From: Loxodes magnus
Lineage: Eukaryota; Ciliophora; Karyorelictea; Loxodida; Loxodidae
Length of the DNA: 64,000 nt
Assembly: GCA_946699065.1 (NCBI GenBank)
Contig: CAMPDV010001544.1
Span: 1-64,000, forward strand
Direction of reading: 5' to 3'
Position 1 is the stretch's first letter, and every line of letters starts with the position of its first letter. Shown here one piece after another: positions 12,031 through 24,159 of this stretch. The translations under genes and the position numbers were made by a program. The notes beneath the pieces are model-generated. The model saw only the letters and a program-made list of their open reading frames with translations. It was not told where the DNA came from and ran no database searches.

Positions 12031-15000
12031 TCAAATCAGTCTCAAAGTTGCGTCATAAACCAAATTTCTATTTAAATCGCTTAGTTATGCATCTTAAAAA
12101 CTACATCCATGTATTACTAGTCCTTATTTTCCAAAAATTTATTTCAGCGATCCATTTGACTTCCTATTCCTTTAAAAAATTTATAAATTTTCTTCTTTTT
12201 CATCGTAACTACTGTTTTACTTTTATAAATCTCATAAATTAAATGTATTATCTTCACTTCCTGATATTATTCACTTATCACTTATAGCTACCGACGAAAC
12301 TCCCCTTTTATGCCCTTCTAATGTTTATTTTATGTTTCCCGTTTATAAATCTCATACCATTACTGTCTTATCTTCACTTCCTGATATTATTCATCTATCA
12401 GAAATTGCTACAGACAAAACTCCTCCTGTATGCCCTTCTAAAGTATATTTTATTTATCCTGTTTACAAATCTCATACCAATAAATTTTTATCATCACTTC
12501 CTGAAACTATTTAATTGATTGAAATAGCTACAGATTTAACTGGACTTCTATGCCCTTCTAATGTATATTTTATTTATCCCGTTTAAATATCTCATATCTT
12601 TACTGTTTTATCATCACTTCCTGATACTATTAATTTATCAAATATTGCCACAGACCAAACTACCATTTAATGACCTTCTAGTGTATGTTTTATTTATCCC
12701 GTTTACAAATCTCATACCTTTACTGTTTTATCATAACTACCTGATACTATTCATATATCATAAATGGCTACCGAAAAAACTCCCCTTGTATGGTCTTCTA
12801 ATGTATATTTTATTTATCCCGTTTATAAATCTCATACTTTTACTGTTTTATCAGCACTTCCTGATATTATTCATCTATCAGATATCGCTACCGACAAAAC
12901 TTCACTTTAATGTCATTCTAGTGTATTTTTTGTTTATACCGTTTGCAAGTCTCATATCTTCACTGTCTTATCTTCACTTCCTGATACTATTCATCTGTTA
13001 GATATCGCTACCGAAGAAACTTCGCTTTTATGTCCTTCAAGTGTATGTTTTATTTATCCTTTTTGCAAGTCTCATATCTTTACTCTCGTATCATCACTTC
13101 CTGAAACAATTCATTTATCGGATATCGCTACAGATTTAACTGCCTTTTAATGTCCTTTTAGTGTATATTTTATTTATCCCGTTTATAAATCTCATACTTT
13201 TACTGTTTTATCAGCACTTCCTGATATTATTCATTTATCAGATATCGCTACTGATAAAATTTCACTTTTATGCCCTTATAATGTATATTTTATTTATCCC
13301 ATTTGCAAATTTCATACTTTTACTGTCTTATCAGCACTTCCTGATACTATTCACTTATCACTTATAGCTACCGACGAAACTCCTCCTGTATGCCCTTCTA
13401 AAGTATATTTTATTTATCCCGTTTATAAATCTCATACCATTACTGTCTTATCTTCACTTCCTGATATTATTCATCTATCAGAAATTGCTACTGACAAAAC
13501 TCCTCCTGTATGCCCTTCTAAAGTATATTTTATTTATCCTGTTTACAAATCTCATACCAATAAATTTTTATCATCACTTCCTGATACTATTCATATATCA
13601 TATATCGCTACAGACAAAACTCCGCTTTTATGCTCTTCTAAAGTATATTTTATGTCTCCCGTTTATAAATCATATACCAATAAAGTTTTATCATCACTTC
13701 CTGATACTATTCATTTATCGGATATCGCTACAGATTTAACTGCACTTTTATGCCCTTTTAAACTGGGTTTTTATCCAAATGTTAATTTTAGCATATTGCA
13801 TTAATTGAAATTAACATTTCTGAGCCAAGCTTGACTTAGATTTATTTTTTCTAAATTAGATTCACTCAAATCACAAGAATCAATAATCGATTCGCTTAAA
13901 TTTGCTCCTTTTATTTAAATTCCTTTTAAATCCAATTATATAAATTAATAATCCATATAATTTAAAAGAGTTATTGCATTAGCAGATGCTTTCTCTACTC
14001 TATTTTCTTTTTTTGAGAGTTCTACTACTTTCAAAAGATTTTATTTAATATTTTCATTATTAGCCATTTCTTTTACGAAACTTATTATTTCAAAGTTATT
14101 TATAAAGTTAATTTAATTCATCCAGCTTTCAATAACATTTTCTATACTTACATCTAAATTTTTAATTCAATTAACTATATCTAAAGCTATATAAAAATCC
14201 TAAATCGAAGGATGAATAAATTCTATTATTAATTCTTTTTTTTCTTCATTATTTTCTTTTTCATTTTTTTCTTTGATTGTAAGTAAACATCCTTATTGAT
14301 TAAGATCTTTAAGCAAATTCTTTAATCAATCAACATCATTTTTTGTTTTACTTGTCACTGAAACTTTTTCTTTCATTAATGAATAGGCTGCTTGAGTAGA
14401 AATTTCTTCAAATATTTCTTTCTGAGGCATTTGATTAGCCTCTTTGAATGATGCTATTTTCTCTAAATTTTTATTATACCAGTTTTCGATAAAAGCTTTA
14501 TATAGTTTGGATTTATTTATTTTCTCATTAAAAGTTTAGAAGGATTTTAGTAAATCTTCCTAAATGCAAATGTAAAGTATGAAAGGGTTATTTAAAATTT
14601 CTAATAAGCCTGGAATAGAATAAATGCTCTTCATTATTTCTTCACTTGCTTTTGCAGATTGTTATTATTCATTTTCAGTTTATTTTATAGTTTAAACATC
14701 CTATTTGTCGTTATTTTTACACTTTAGAGCTATATAACTTTCAATTTGGTCTTTAGTAAAAGGTTTTATATATAATTCTTATAATTATTTAATTTAAGCT
14801 TCCTATCCTATTCAGGGGGCAAAGAATTTTTTGTAATCTTTTTATTTTAGTGCGTAGTTAATTCTGCTCTTAATTAGGATTCTCTGTTAGTCAATTAATT
14901 TATTGTTTTAAAATATTTTCTTTTAGTTATGAAGCCTTAGCTTGCTACTTCTTATCAATCGTTAGTTCTAGAAGCATTCTAAGCGCATAAGATTTTATCT

Positions 15001-16378
15001 TTCATTCTTTATCTGAACATAATTGCTCTAAAAAGTTATAAGCCTCTTTAGTCAAATCAAGGTTCTATTATTTTAATATGATTTCCTTAAGCAAAAAGCA
15101 AACCCTTAGTTTTGTTCTGTATTAATTCAAAGCAATTTTCTTGAAATCTTAGAATGTAAGTGGTTAGAAATCTTTCATCAGTTCCAAAAATTTAGCATCT
15201 AAAATATGAATCAAAATATGTTCTTTGTTGTTCGAAATATCCTCTAACTTTCCAAACCCCCATTTAAAGAAATCTTTTATTTTATCCAGCGTCTTAGTAT
15301 TTAAAACTCCTAATCCAAATGATAAATTAGCAATGCACTGAGCTACTTTTAGAACTTTCAGTCCCATATCAAAATAATCGATCTTTCCATTATTCTACAC
15401 CTTTTTTAATATTATATGGCTCTAAGAAAGAGCAAACTGGAGCTCAGGTCCTCCAATCCTATCGATTTTGACCAAATCTAACCCAGATTAAATTTAATCT
15501 TCAAGATCTTTTTTTGTTTTGCTGCTGTTTTGTAGGTTACCATTCTCTTAATCTATTAATAAGATTTCAAGTAATTCAGGTAGGTGCCTCACTAAGCTCT
15601 CTTTTAGTAATTGAGACCAATTTTCTGCTCTCTTATCAGAAATAAGTTAAACGATACTTAGAATCAGAATATGAGTATTATTTGCCTTTGTAAAATCTAT
15701 CTTTTCAATGCATTTAATTCCTTACAGTATCAAATATTTATCCAGTTATTCCAAACCTTATTTTATATATTATATTCCTTGCTAATATTCTTGCTATTCT
15801 TAAGTATCTATAATACTCTTTAATTATTTATTCTCAGGAACCTGCTTTTTATTTTTCTTGTTGTAATATTTTTCTTCTTAGTTTTTGCAAGCTCCACAAC
15901 CTCCTCCCTTAAGTCCTGAGTTATAAAATAGAAAACGATTCATATTAGTAAATTAAATTTATTTCTTTGTTGCATAATAAATGTACATTTGCTAGAATTT
16001 TCCAAATTACTATATTTCTTCATAGTCTTAATACTTCAGTTATTTTTCTTATTTTTTAATAAAGTTTAAGAGTGTTTTTATTTAGCCAAATTAATTTCCA
16101 TCTAAAGAACTTTTAGAACTAATCTATGTATTTTGTAAAATCTTAAAATCAGCTTTATTATTATGAACTGGATTTTAGCTAAAGACTTTTCCAAAGCCCT
16201 TTCCGTTTTTTTCATAATAAGGCTAAGTGCTTGTGGATTTTCAAGCTAGCTCTCCTAAATCATTTGAAGCCATCTCTAATTGATCATTTCTCTAACCACT
16301 TATGCAGTTTTGTTTTGTAGGAACTATTTAGATTTTTAAACGGTTTCCGTTACAAAGGCATTTGCAGGCCTCTGACAT
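12031..16378 (-). pseudogene. NACHT-WD40 gene, left copy, lacking the P-loop region
   Basis: Paralogue of the intact gene at 28959-33983, with the same order of parts: start 'MSEACKCLCNGNR', an alpha-helical segment, 'EFIHPSIQDFYIALDIVNW', pentapeptide-like 'GANLSESIIDSCDLSESNLEKINL', about 13 WD repeats, tail and 'ATLRLI'-TGA. Compared with the right copy (56439-60374), 560 bp are missing at the junction 14866/14867. This removes the Walker A and Walker B segments and shifts the frame, since 560 is not a multiple of 3. The total length (4,348 bp) fits this single frame lesion. The rest of the frame, including the whole WD array, is open when TGA is read as Trp. It might still yield a truncated N-terminal product or a propeller-only protein, but as a NACHT NTPase it is dead. 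Confidence 0.85.
12240..13760 (-). repeat. Tandem WD40 array, ~13 units of 120 bp
   Basis: Units of exactly 120 bp (40 aa) with no length variation. The consensus is '[34 protein letters not shown].SVAI'. Trp codons in the units are TGA. Some units are nearly identical over more than 100 bp, such as those around 12321-12440 and 13401-13520, which points to recent unit exchange. Confidence 0.9.
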
Positions 16379-18296
16379 TTTATAAAAAAATAGGAGAACA
16401 ATAATTTATATGCCCGAATAGAAAAATTTTAAATTTAGCAATATTCTAAGATAACTTTATAACTTTAAATTTGCTAACTAAATCAACTCATTCATTAAAC
16501 TATTTACCCTTATCTCTAAATTAGATTTATAACTAGAACTTTAAAAAATTAAGTTATAAACTTCAAATTAAACTGAATTTCTTAGCTCTTTACTTAAAAT
16601 AATTACAAGTTTTACCTTTCTACTTCTATCCTTAAATCTGTAAATATATTAAATAATCTATTTAGTTAAAATGCGCCTCTTTACTTTTTCGTTATAAGGT
16701 CTTTTAGTATACAACAATGTAAGTTTTATATTTAAAGTGAGTACAGGAATTAAAAAAATTCTATAAGTGATTAAATTAAATTAAATCAATTTTAGTTTTA
16801 AAAATAGATAAAACTTGCTATAAAAGAGAAAAAAGTGGCTAATTGATTGGATAAAGTTTTAATATTTATAATAATGAAGATTATAGTTATTTTTATCCAT
16901 TGCTATTATCTAAAAATTTAACTAAGGCAATAGAATTTTGCAGCTCCTATCAAATAATTCTTAAAATTACTTCTTTAATACCTTCTATCTATCTTTTATT
17001 GCTACTAGTATTCTTATCAAGTTAACTAAGGATTAAACATAGATGTTAGATTAATAATTGAAAATGATTTATTTGATGTATGCTACTTTGATGTAAATGT
17101 ATCTCATTTAAAAAATAAATTTAAAGATAAAGTTAAGAAAAATAGAGGATAAGCTCTAAGATTCTTAATGAGCAAATAAAAATTAATTTCTAGTATAAAT
17201 TATTAGATTTATTTATATAGCAACTTTTATTTTAAATGCTAGTGTTTATTTTTTTATTCTATTTTGTTAGCAAAGTAAAATAATTTCATCATTTTAAAAG
17301 AGTATAAGAATATAATTATAAGTTATGAATCAACTTAAAAAGCAACTTTAGAAGTATGGCTATGATTAAGTTGATGTAGTATAGCACTAAATAATGGATA
17401 TATTATAAAAATAATAGCTTAATTTTAGAAATTTTAGCTATTGTAAATAAATATTTTTAAAGTTTTAATTCCTTTAATTAGTTTTTTTAGAGAAACTCGC
17501 TATTAATTTTTATTAAAGATTGTACAATTTTTCTGTTTTATAGCAGAAATTATTTTTGATACGTTTCTTTACTGAAGAAGATAAAGATTAAAATATTTTT
17601 TTATTTAGATTTAATTAAAAAGGCTTTAACTATTCTTTTTTCTAGTTTGATCTTTCTTTGATATTATCATAGTGATAAATATAATTATTGTTCTACCATT
17701 TAGCTTTCATTGATATATCCATTTCTTAGTTAATCCTTTTTATAATTTAACTAGAAGAATAACTAATTCTGGATCATTTAATTATGAGTCAACTTAAAAA
17801 AATAAAATGAAAGCTCATGGAAATTTCTTCTATAAGTGTTTCTTGGTTTTATAATAGTTTTTGTTTAATATTGTTGAGTTACTGAGTTGAATCCTCAGAC
17901 AAATTTCGGCATTATTTTTATAAATTCCTTAATTTTTAGATTGAAATATTCAAATTTAAAAATACTATTTTTAAGAGGCAAACTATTCAGATACTTTTTG
18001 AAACATATTGCAGTGCTATTCAATTAAAATAAATGAAATAAAACAATTATTTAGATTTCGATGACTTTCTATATAACTAATCTGCTATATTTAATGTAGT
18101 TTTTTATTTTAATATTAGCTAAATATTAAATGATTATTATGCTTTAAGCATATTAAAAAAAGCTTATTTTCGATGTTTATTTCCTAGTGTCTTTGATGAA
18201 AAAAAATTATATTTGATACTGTTTCTATGATAATTACAAATTTGCTAAGGAATTTGTTTATGATATTTTTGAGAATAATTCTATTTAATTATAAGA
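16379..18296. other. Spacer between left NACHT-WD40 gene and U3 copy 1
   Basis: AT-rich, with no gene recognised. The part 16930-17460 is similar to 34340-34860 upstream of the intact NACHT-WD40 gene, so the upstream flank duplicated with the gene and may hold its promoter. A 10-bp inverted repeat (17329-17338 with 17366-17375) could form a hairpin. Confidence 0.5.
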
Positions 18297-18448
18297 ATCT
18301 AGTCAGAACCACTTTTTCCAATAGCGTCATCGAAACCTCCTGCTGGGAAAAGTGCGTTAATCATCTTCCTAGATTGGGTTGGAGTCTCGTTTGTTGGAGC
18401 AAACGAGTAGAATCTCCTATAGAAGTGATCCTGTACGAGTACAGTCTT
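18297..18448 (-). ncRNA. U3 small nucleolar RNA, copy 1
   Basis: The 152-nt RNA starts AAGACTG, like U3 5' ends, and carries the box-A-like block GGATCACTTCTATAG, close to the human U3 version GGATCATTTCTATAG. U3 guides 18S rRNA processing in the nucleolar SSU processome. Visible structure: a 5-bp hairpin with a CTCG loop just after the 5' end; an 8-bp hairpin (CTCGTTTG/CAAACGAG); a 10-bp stem near the 3' end pairing GGGAAAAGTG-type and CACTTTTTCC-type strands. C-box-like ATGATT and GATGAC and a terminal D box CTGA are present, the last 10 nt being CTGACTAGAT. At 152 nt it is shorter than the roughly 217 nt of human U3. It is identical to the other three copies. Confidence 0.88.
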
Positions 18449-18504
18449 ACTCTTTTCTCTCCTTACTCCTTTTATTCTATTATCTCTTTATTTCATTAAG
18501 GTTT
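18449..18504 (-). promoter_or_regulatory. Conserved upstream element of U3 copy 1
   Basis: Exactly 56 bp upstream of the RNA start are identical in all four U3 copies, after which similarity between the two different contexts stops. This is probably the snRNA-type promoter. It is purine-rich on the RNA strand and begins AAACCTTAATGAAATAAAG. Confidence 0.65.
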
Positions 18505-18949
18505 TAAAGGAAAAAATGTTAAAGTTAAAAAATTACAGAAATATTTATTTAATTTTAATAATTAATTAAATATTATAAAATAAATAAAGAACTATTTTTT
18601 TTAAGTAGGATTATTATATTTATTTTTATATAAAAATTGACTGAGACAAAGCTATAATTTTTATTCATATATTTTTAATTTTTTTCATTATTTATTTATT
18701 TTTTATAGTTTTTTATCTGTATAAAATATCAGACAGCAAAGCTTAACAAATAAATCGAAAAAGGAAAGCGGTAAGATGTATAAAAATAAAAAAGTGTTAT
18801 TATTAGGCTACAAGCTTTACAGTTATCTTGATACTGCAATCCCATAATTTCAGAAATATGAATTTCCTTCTTCACTATTTTATATCTTCATAAGCAAAAA
18901 AAAGAAATAAGTTCCTATAAAAAAGAATCTAAATTTTATTTTCTTACAA

Positions 18950-21425
18950 ATGGCTACAAAGAAAAATTTTACTGCTGAGAGTCCATCAAGATATAAGAGA
19001 GGTTCACTTTATCTTTCTGCAAAACTACACTATAATCTTTCAGTTCTGATGCTTAAACTTAGCTTTAATTCTATTCATTGGACTTCAGCTAAGATACAAG
19101 CTCTCCATAACTGACATCATAACTTAGAGATAAATTTCTATTCATAGTAGCTTTTACACTTTTAATTGGTGTCTATTTCATATTTTAAGAAAATTTTAGA
19201 GCTGTTATATGCTTCTTTTTATACTGCTTGTCTAGCAAATACTCAGTTTATTGCAAAATGCTCGAAGGAGCTTATCATATAAATTGGCTATATTATAAGA
19301 AAAAATTGACTAAGCTTTATTAATTTCTGTTCTGCTTTAGGTAGAATATTGGACTATTTGTTATAGTAAGGAAATGGGAAGAGTAATAAGAAAGTAAAGA
19401 AAAGGAAATAATAAGATGAACTTATAAGGTAGAAAGCTAAATGATCTGCTGATATAAAGTCAAAAGCTAACTTTGTGGTAAATTAAGCAAATAATTGAAT
19501 AGAGAAATGGGTTCTAGAGTATTTAAGATGATTTATATGATTTAGACCAATTTAATGCTTATAACTAAGAACTCGAAGAGTTGATTGTGAAATCTGATAT
19601 TATGAAGCTGCTGAAGAAAATAGACATTTGTCTTCTGAAGGATAGCAGATCTATATGTGTAGAATGTTAAAAGCCTAGAGTATATATAATAGCGATATTG
19701 AAGCAACAAAGTTAAAGAGCTAAGGAAAAGGTATCCGTATATTGAAGAAAATGGCTTGTTTTCTATTGAAAAAAAGGAAATCAATCTTTCAAGTATTAAA
19801 TCCCTCTAATATTTGCTAGATAACTGAGAGATCTTAGCTGAAAGGCAAGTCGAAAACCTTGATCTATCACTCTATATGAAAAAAGAATAAAACGGAGGAT
19901 AGAAGCAGCAAAAAAAGAGATGAAAGCATGTATTGAAAGATAAAAAAGAAAATTATAAAGTAATTAAACCAATTTAAGTTAAAGACCTATCATTCTTAAA
20001 TGAAATCCAAGGAGTAAAATACTATCTTCAAATGGAAAAATACCTGATGTAAGTGAAGAAATTTCTGGTTAAACTTTATAGTTTTTATGGAATTTGCTAA
20101 TTATTAACTGAAAGCCAAAAGAATGGCCAATGTTCAAGTTGATTTATCTAAATTAAGCTTAGCTAAATATTGAAGTCGAGGAATCAGACTCAAGGAATAA
20201 TAGCAAGAATACTCTTCTTAATTTTATGTTCCAAATACTTAAAATCTTATCACTGAAATCCTATCCTAAATCTTGCAGCTATGTAAAAATTTCTTGCTTA
20301 AAACTTTCAGAGGTCACTTTGATAAATTTATTTTCTCTTAAAAAGGTTAAAAAGCACTTGAGATTTTTTAAAGCTACCTATCCTTATCTCGCGAGATTAA
20401 AGGACTCAACAATATTATATAATCTTATTTAAACACAACTGTAAACGAAAATCCAAGCTGATTTCAAAATAAAGCAGCCAAACATTTTTTCTCTTATAGC
20501 AATCCAAATAATTTAGTTTCATTTCATCTATTTCTAAATCTTCTATAATCTCTATTATATCAAAGAGTAAATTATACTTAAGATATTTGCTTGAAAGCTA
20601 ATTTTTTATTTCAATCGATTGAATAAAAGCTTTACAAAGATATCCTGCATAGCTTGAAAAAACCAAGCTTGATTAGAAAAGAAGAAATATTAAATATATG
20701 AGAGATTAGAGTCTCTACCTCTAATTCTAGTTATAGCTTAATAAGTAACTTTAGTTTTCAGTTTAGATATTTAGTAGCATAAGCTGAAGATTAATATTAT
20801 ATTTAAGAAATGTATTAAGATAAATTATTAGCCTGCTTATTATATCAGCTAAGGTTTATTTATGATTTTTTAGCTTAGTTATTATAAGTTAAATCAAGCT
20901 TACTTTATATATCTTTTATATCTATTTATACTTTACTTTAAGTATTTGTAGAGATCTTTTATGCCTAAGACTTTTAAGATTTTTGTCTAGCAATCTAAAC
21001 CTTAGAAATATTTTTAATGCTGCTTGTCTTTTCTATTTAACAAGTTGCTGAAACACTTATAAAGAGTGATTTTATTAAAGTTAAGCTTGATATCTAGTAT
21101 CGTTAATGTCTAGTTCTTAATCTTTGCTACGTCTTTTAAAAATGACAATCAATACTAAGGCAAGATTTATGTTCTAAGCTATTAATTTAACCTCATTAAG
21201 AGCAAAGTAGCATTAGTTGCTTAGATTCTACTTTTCAATACAATTAAAAAGTTGCCTCAAATCTCATAGAATTATCTTACCGATTATTTCATTTTTTCTA
21301 GGCTAATTTTCCATGAATGTGATCTATCGAACTTTTAGTAAAGGATGAATATCTTAAGGAAGATGTAAATTTAACTTTTATGCTAACAAAATCAAACTTT
21401 CTAAAACGCTGATTAAAGGATTTGA
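18950..21425 (+). pseudogene. Unrecognised protein gene broken over several frames, left copy
   Basis: Coding-like peptide begins at ATG 18950 ('MATKKNFTAESPSRYKRGSLYL') and runs about 190 codons in one frame. It then jumps between frames: 'DDLYDLDQFNAYNQELEEL' near 19527; 'KELRKRYPYIEENGLFSIEK' near 19714; then a long frame from about 19885 with 'KIPDVSEEISGQTLQFLWNL' and 'HECDLSNFQQR'. That frame ends at a tandem TGA TGA (21423-21428). No domain was recognised. The jumps could be indels in a dead gene, tiny unrecognised introns, or assembly errors. The inverted copy shares the main frame jumps, so they predate the duplication or are real introns. It sits between two U3 genes on the opposite strand. 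Confidence 0.5.
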
Positions 21426-21709
21426 TGAGCAAGTATAGAGGAAGAAACTAAGCAGGAGTTAAGAAGGTAGGAAGGATTCTAATTAATATATAATGCATTA
21501 AATTTTAGAGATCATCGAAGTGCTTAGATCTTTAGAGTGGAACTGATTATAAGAGAATTTACTAACAAAACTCTATTAAAATGCTTAGCTTAAAAAGGTT
21601 TATAGTGCGTTTAGCAAATTTGATTTCAGATTGAGAATTTCGAGCTTTTGAAATTTTTATGAAACATGTATTTTTTAATTATTTTGCGATATTTTTTGTT
21701 GTTTCGAGG

Positions 21710-21861
21710 ATCTAGTCAGAACCACTTTTTCCAATAGCGTCATCGAAACCTCCTGCTGGGAAAAGTGCGTTAATCATCTTCCTAGATTGGGTTGGAGTCT
21801 CGTTTGTTGGAGCAAACGAGTAGAATCTCCTATAGAAGTGATCCTGTACGAGTACAGTCTT
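21710..21861 (-). ncRNA. U3 small nucleolar RNA, copy 2
   Basis: Identical over all 152 nt to copy 1 (see there for boxes and hairpins), lying 3.4 kb away in the same orientation. The sequence after the 3' terminal CTGACTAGAT is different from that of copy 1, which fixes the 3' boundary of the repeated unit. Confidence 0.88.
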
Positions 21862-21917
21862 ACTCTTTTCTCTCCTTACTCCTTTTATTCTATTATCTCT
21901 TTATTTCATTAAGGTTT
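21862..21917 (-). promoter_or_regulatory. Conserved upstream element of U3 copy 2
   Basis: The same 56 bp as upstream of copy 1, with unrelated sequence beyond. Probable U3 promoter. Confidence 0.65.
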
Positions 21918-22080
21918 CTAACTGAGTTTTATAAGCATCTTATTTAATTTAAATTTAGAGCTTTGGAAAATTTAAAATTTACATTATATGGATTAATCAA
22001 TTTTAAATGAGTGCGGCTACAAATAAATAGATTTTCGCTTATTTTAGTGAAAACTTAAGTGAGAAAAAATCAGGTTAAAC

Positions 22081-24159
22081 TTTAAGTTTATTTACTTAAA
22101 TTGAGTAAAGGACTTAGAGCTAAACTAAATTATTAATATTTCTCTATTTATGTAATTAATCTCAGTACATCATAGTTGATGATTAATATATAAATCCTTT
22201 CAGTTGTTTCATTAATCAACATCCTATAGCGATCTTTTAATATAAGGCTTTTGTACTTTCTTCTATTTTTTAGGTCTTAATCAAGAAACTATAATAGCTA
22301 GGTTTATGCTCCAAAAAATGTAATTTACCATGTAGCCTTATTAGCTTAATAAATCAAAGATTTTTAGTATAACAATTTTAGCTGAAAAATCTAGAAGTTA
22401 AGTTATTTTTATCTTTCCTTAATTCTTTAGTTCTATGTTTTATGAAAAGTTACTAGAGCTTAATTATTCGGTTTATATGCTTTGAGATTGAGTATGTAAA
22501 TATATACCGGAGTTGCATTTTAGACTTACTATTTAGATGCTTATCGAGCACTTCTTCCCTTTATTTTAGCTATTGTTTAAGTTAAGACGGAAGTATAACT
22601 TTTTAATTATCTTTCTAAACTAAAACTCTTTATAAATATCTTACCTTTCTAATCCATAATTTGATTATTATTAAGCATGTTCATTTAAAACAAATATCCT
22701 TATATTTACATCAAGATACTTAAGCTAAAATTTTCCCTTAGTTAGTCAAAGAATAGCTAGCTTAAACTCTAAGCCTTTTTATAAAATAAATTTACAAAGG
22801 CTCTTACTGAAAAAAGTGGTTAAGATAAATAATTAAATGAATAATATAATCAAAAGCATAGGAAGCAATAAGTATCATTATTAGTTAACTTAGACTACAT
22901 TATCTTTTCTAAGCTTTAATTATCGTATTAATGAAATTTTCTAACTTAAATTTAGGTTTAAACTAGCCTATTACTATTTAAGTGATAAGCCTATTTTATA
23001 ACTCTTATATAACCAATCCAAAAATGACTATTTAACTCTGAAGCTTTTTATAAATAAGCTACGAAAATAATTATTTAATAAGCTAAGAGTCATAAAAATC
23101 TATTGCTTTACATATCTCAAATATTTATACTTCGTCAAGAATATCTAAGTTTGTATCTTTCCAAGTAAACCTAATTACTTATCCTCTATCTTAAGCTTTT
23201 CTTTCCTTTGTTTTTATTAATTTTATGGAAGCATATTAATGGAATAAATTGAAAATGGAATTAAAATATTTTTTATAATCTGATTTAACTTAAAAAGTGC
23301 TGGCTTTTTATTTTAGTGAAGTGTAATAAACTTTATACCTTAAAATTTTTAAAGCTAGAGTTTGATTTTTAAATTGTTATTCCTTATATATTTTAGTTTT
23401 CTATCTCTTTTTGCAACTTTCTACCCCATCTCAAGTCTAAACTTCTCTAAGATATTTATATAAACTTATCCTCTAAAGCCATACATTAAGTTCATTTCTC
23501 TATCAGTTTAAAGCTATATAAGTGTTAAATATAAATTTATGTTTTTAACTTTTAAGAGTGAAAACTTTAACTTAATACCCTTTTGAAATTCTCTCTATCT
23601 ATTCTATTGAATCTGATTGTCTGTATTATTGCTTTATCTACATTTGAGCTACATCTATTTTAACTAATGTAATAAGATGCTACTTTCAGATTATGAAAAT
23701 TCCCTTGCATTGATATAATAATTGGTTCAATTTTTCTGATTTTCGTTTAGAGGTATTTTTTCACTCTTCGCTTAATCTATTTTAGATATTTTATTATATA
23801 TCTTGACTCAATCTTATTATAATGCTTGTAATGGAGATTTAGATAGAATATTATTTCAAATCGGGCCTTAATTTATAGTTTAAATCATATGGTTAATAGT
23901 CTATATAATGGTTATATTTTTAAGGTTCCATGTCATCAAGTGAAAACCCTTATGTTTTACTTTATCAAAATGAAGTAATAAACCTCTTACAACTGGACTA
24001 TAATAAAACAAACTTTAATTACTCTTTCAATTCAATTTTCCTTGAATTGCTTTGATCTATAAATGATTCTCTTAGTAGCTCTATTCTAAAATTAATTTCT
24101 TATTAAAACATCCAAAAAGTTCTAAGGTAAACCAAAAAATATTGATCGCTCTTAATTTA
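22081..24159. other. AT-rich spacer with weak inverted similarity to 49.2-50.7 kb
   Basis: No gene was assigned. Short stretches match the right side in inverted orientation, such as 22973-23060 with 49775-49860 and the 'gagcact'/'gtgctcg' region near 22545 with about 50280. The duplication is therefore older or wider than its well-conserved core. Confidence 0.5.

Larger units (their letters stand above)
11840..22080 (+). repeat. Left arm of a ~10-kb inverted duplication
   Basis: This segment is the reverse-complement counterpart of 50740-60565. Order outward to inward: NACHT-WD40 gene, upstream spacer, U3 snoRNA, unknown gene, U3 snoRNA. The 18-22 kb part is nearly identical to its partner, while the NACHT part differs by substitutions, indels, a 560-bp deletion and WD-repeat number. 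Weaker inverted similarity continues inward to about 23.5 kb, for example 22973-23060 against 49775-49860. Confidence 0.88.

Noticed and set aside
12321-13739. Plus-strand open frames with repeated 'YILFIPF.NLI' peptides, and similar ones at 29084-30667
   Set aside because: They are antisense shadows of the 120-bp WD40 units; the minus strand gives a clear WD40 protein.
18297-18448. Self-cleaving ribozyme or C/D guide snoRNA reading of the repeated structured element
   Set aside because: No hammerhead core is present, while the 5' end, the box-A block and the terminal D box match U3.
18227-18499. 90-aa plus-strand frame repeated at 54318-54590 on the other strand
   Set aside because: It runs through the U3 snoRNA on the antisense strand; the identity between copies is due to the RNA gene, not to a protein.
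18950-21425. Euplotes-style programmed +1 frameshifting
   Set aside because: The code differs from Euplotes (TGA=Trp, not Cys), and the jumps are not at AAA-TAA/TAG slippery sites that I can identify.
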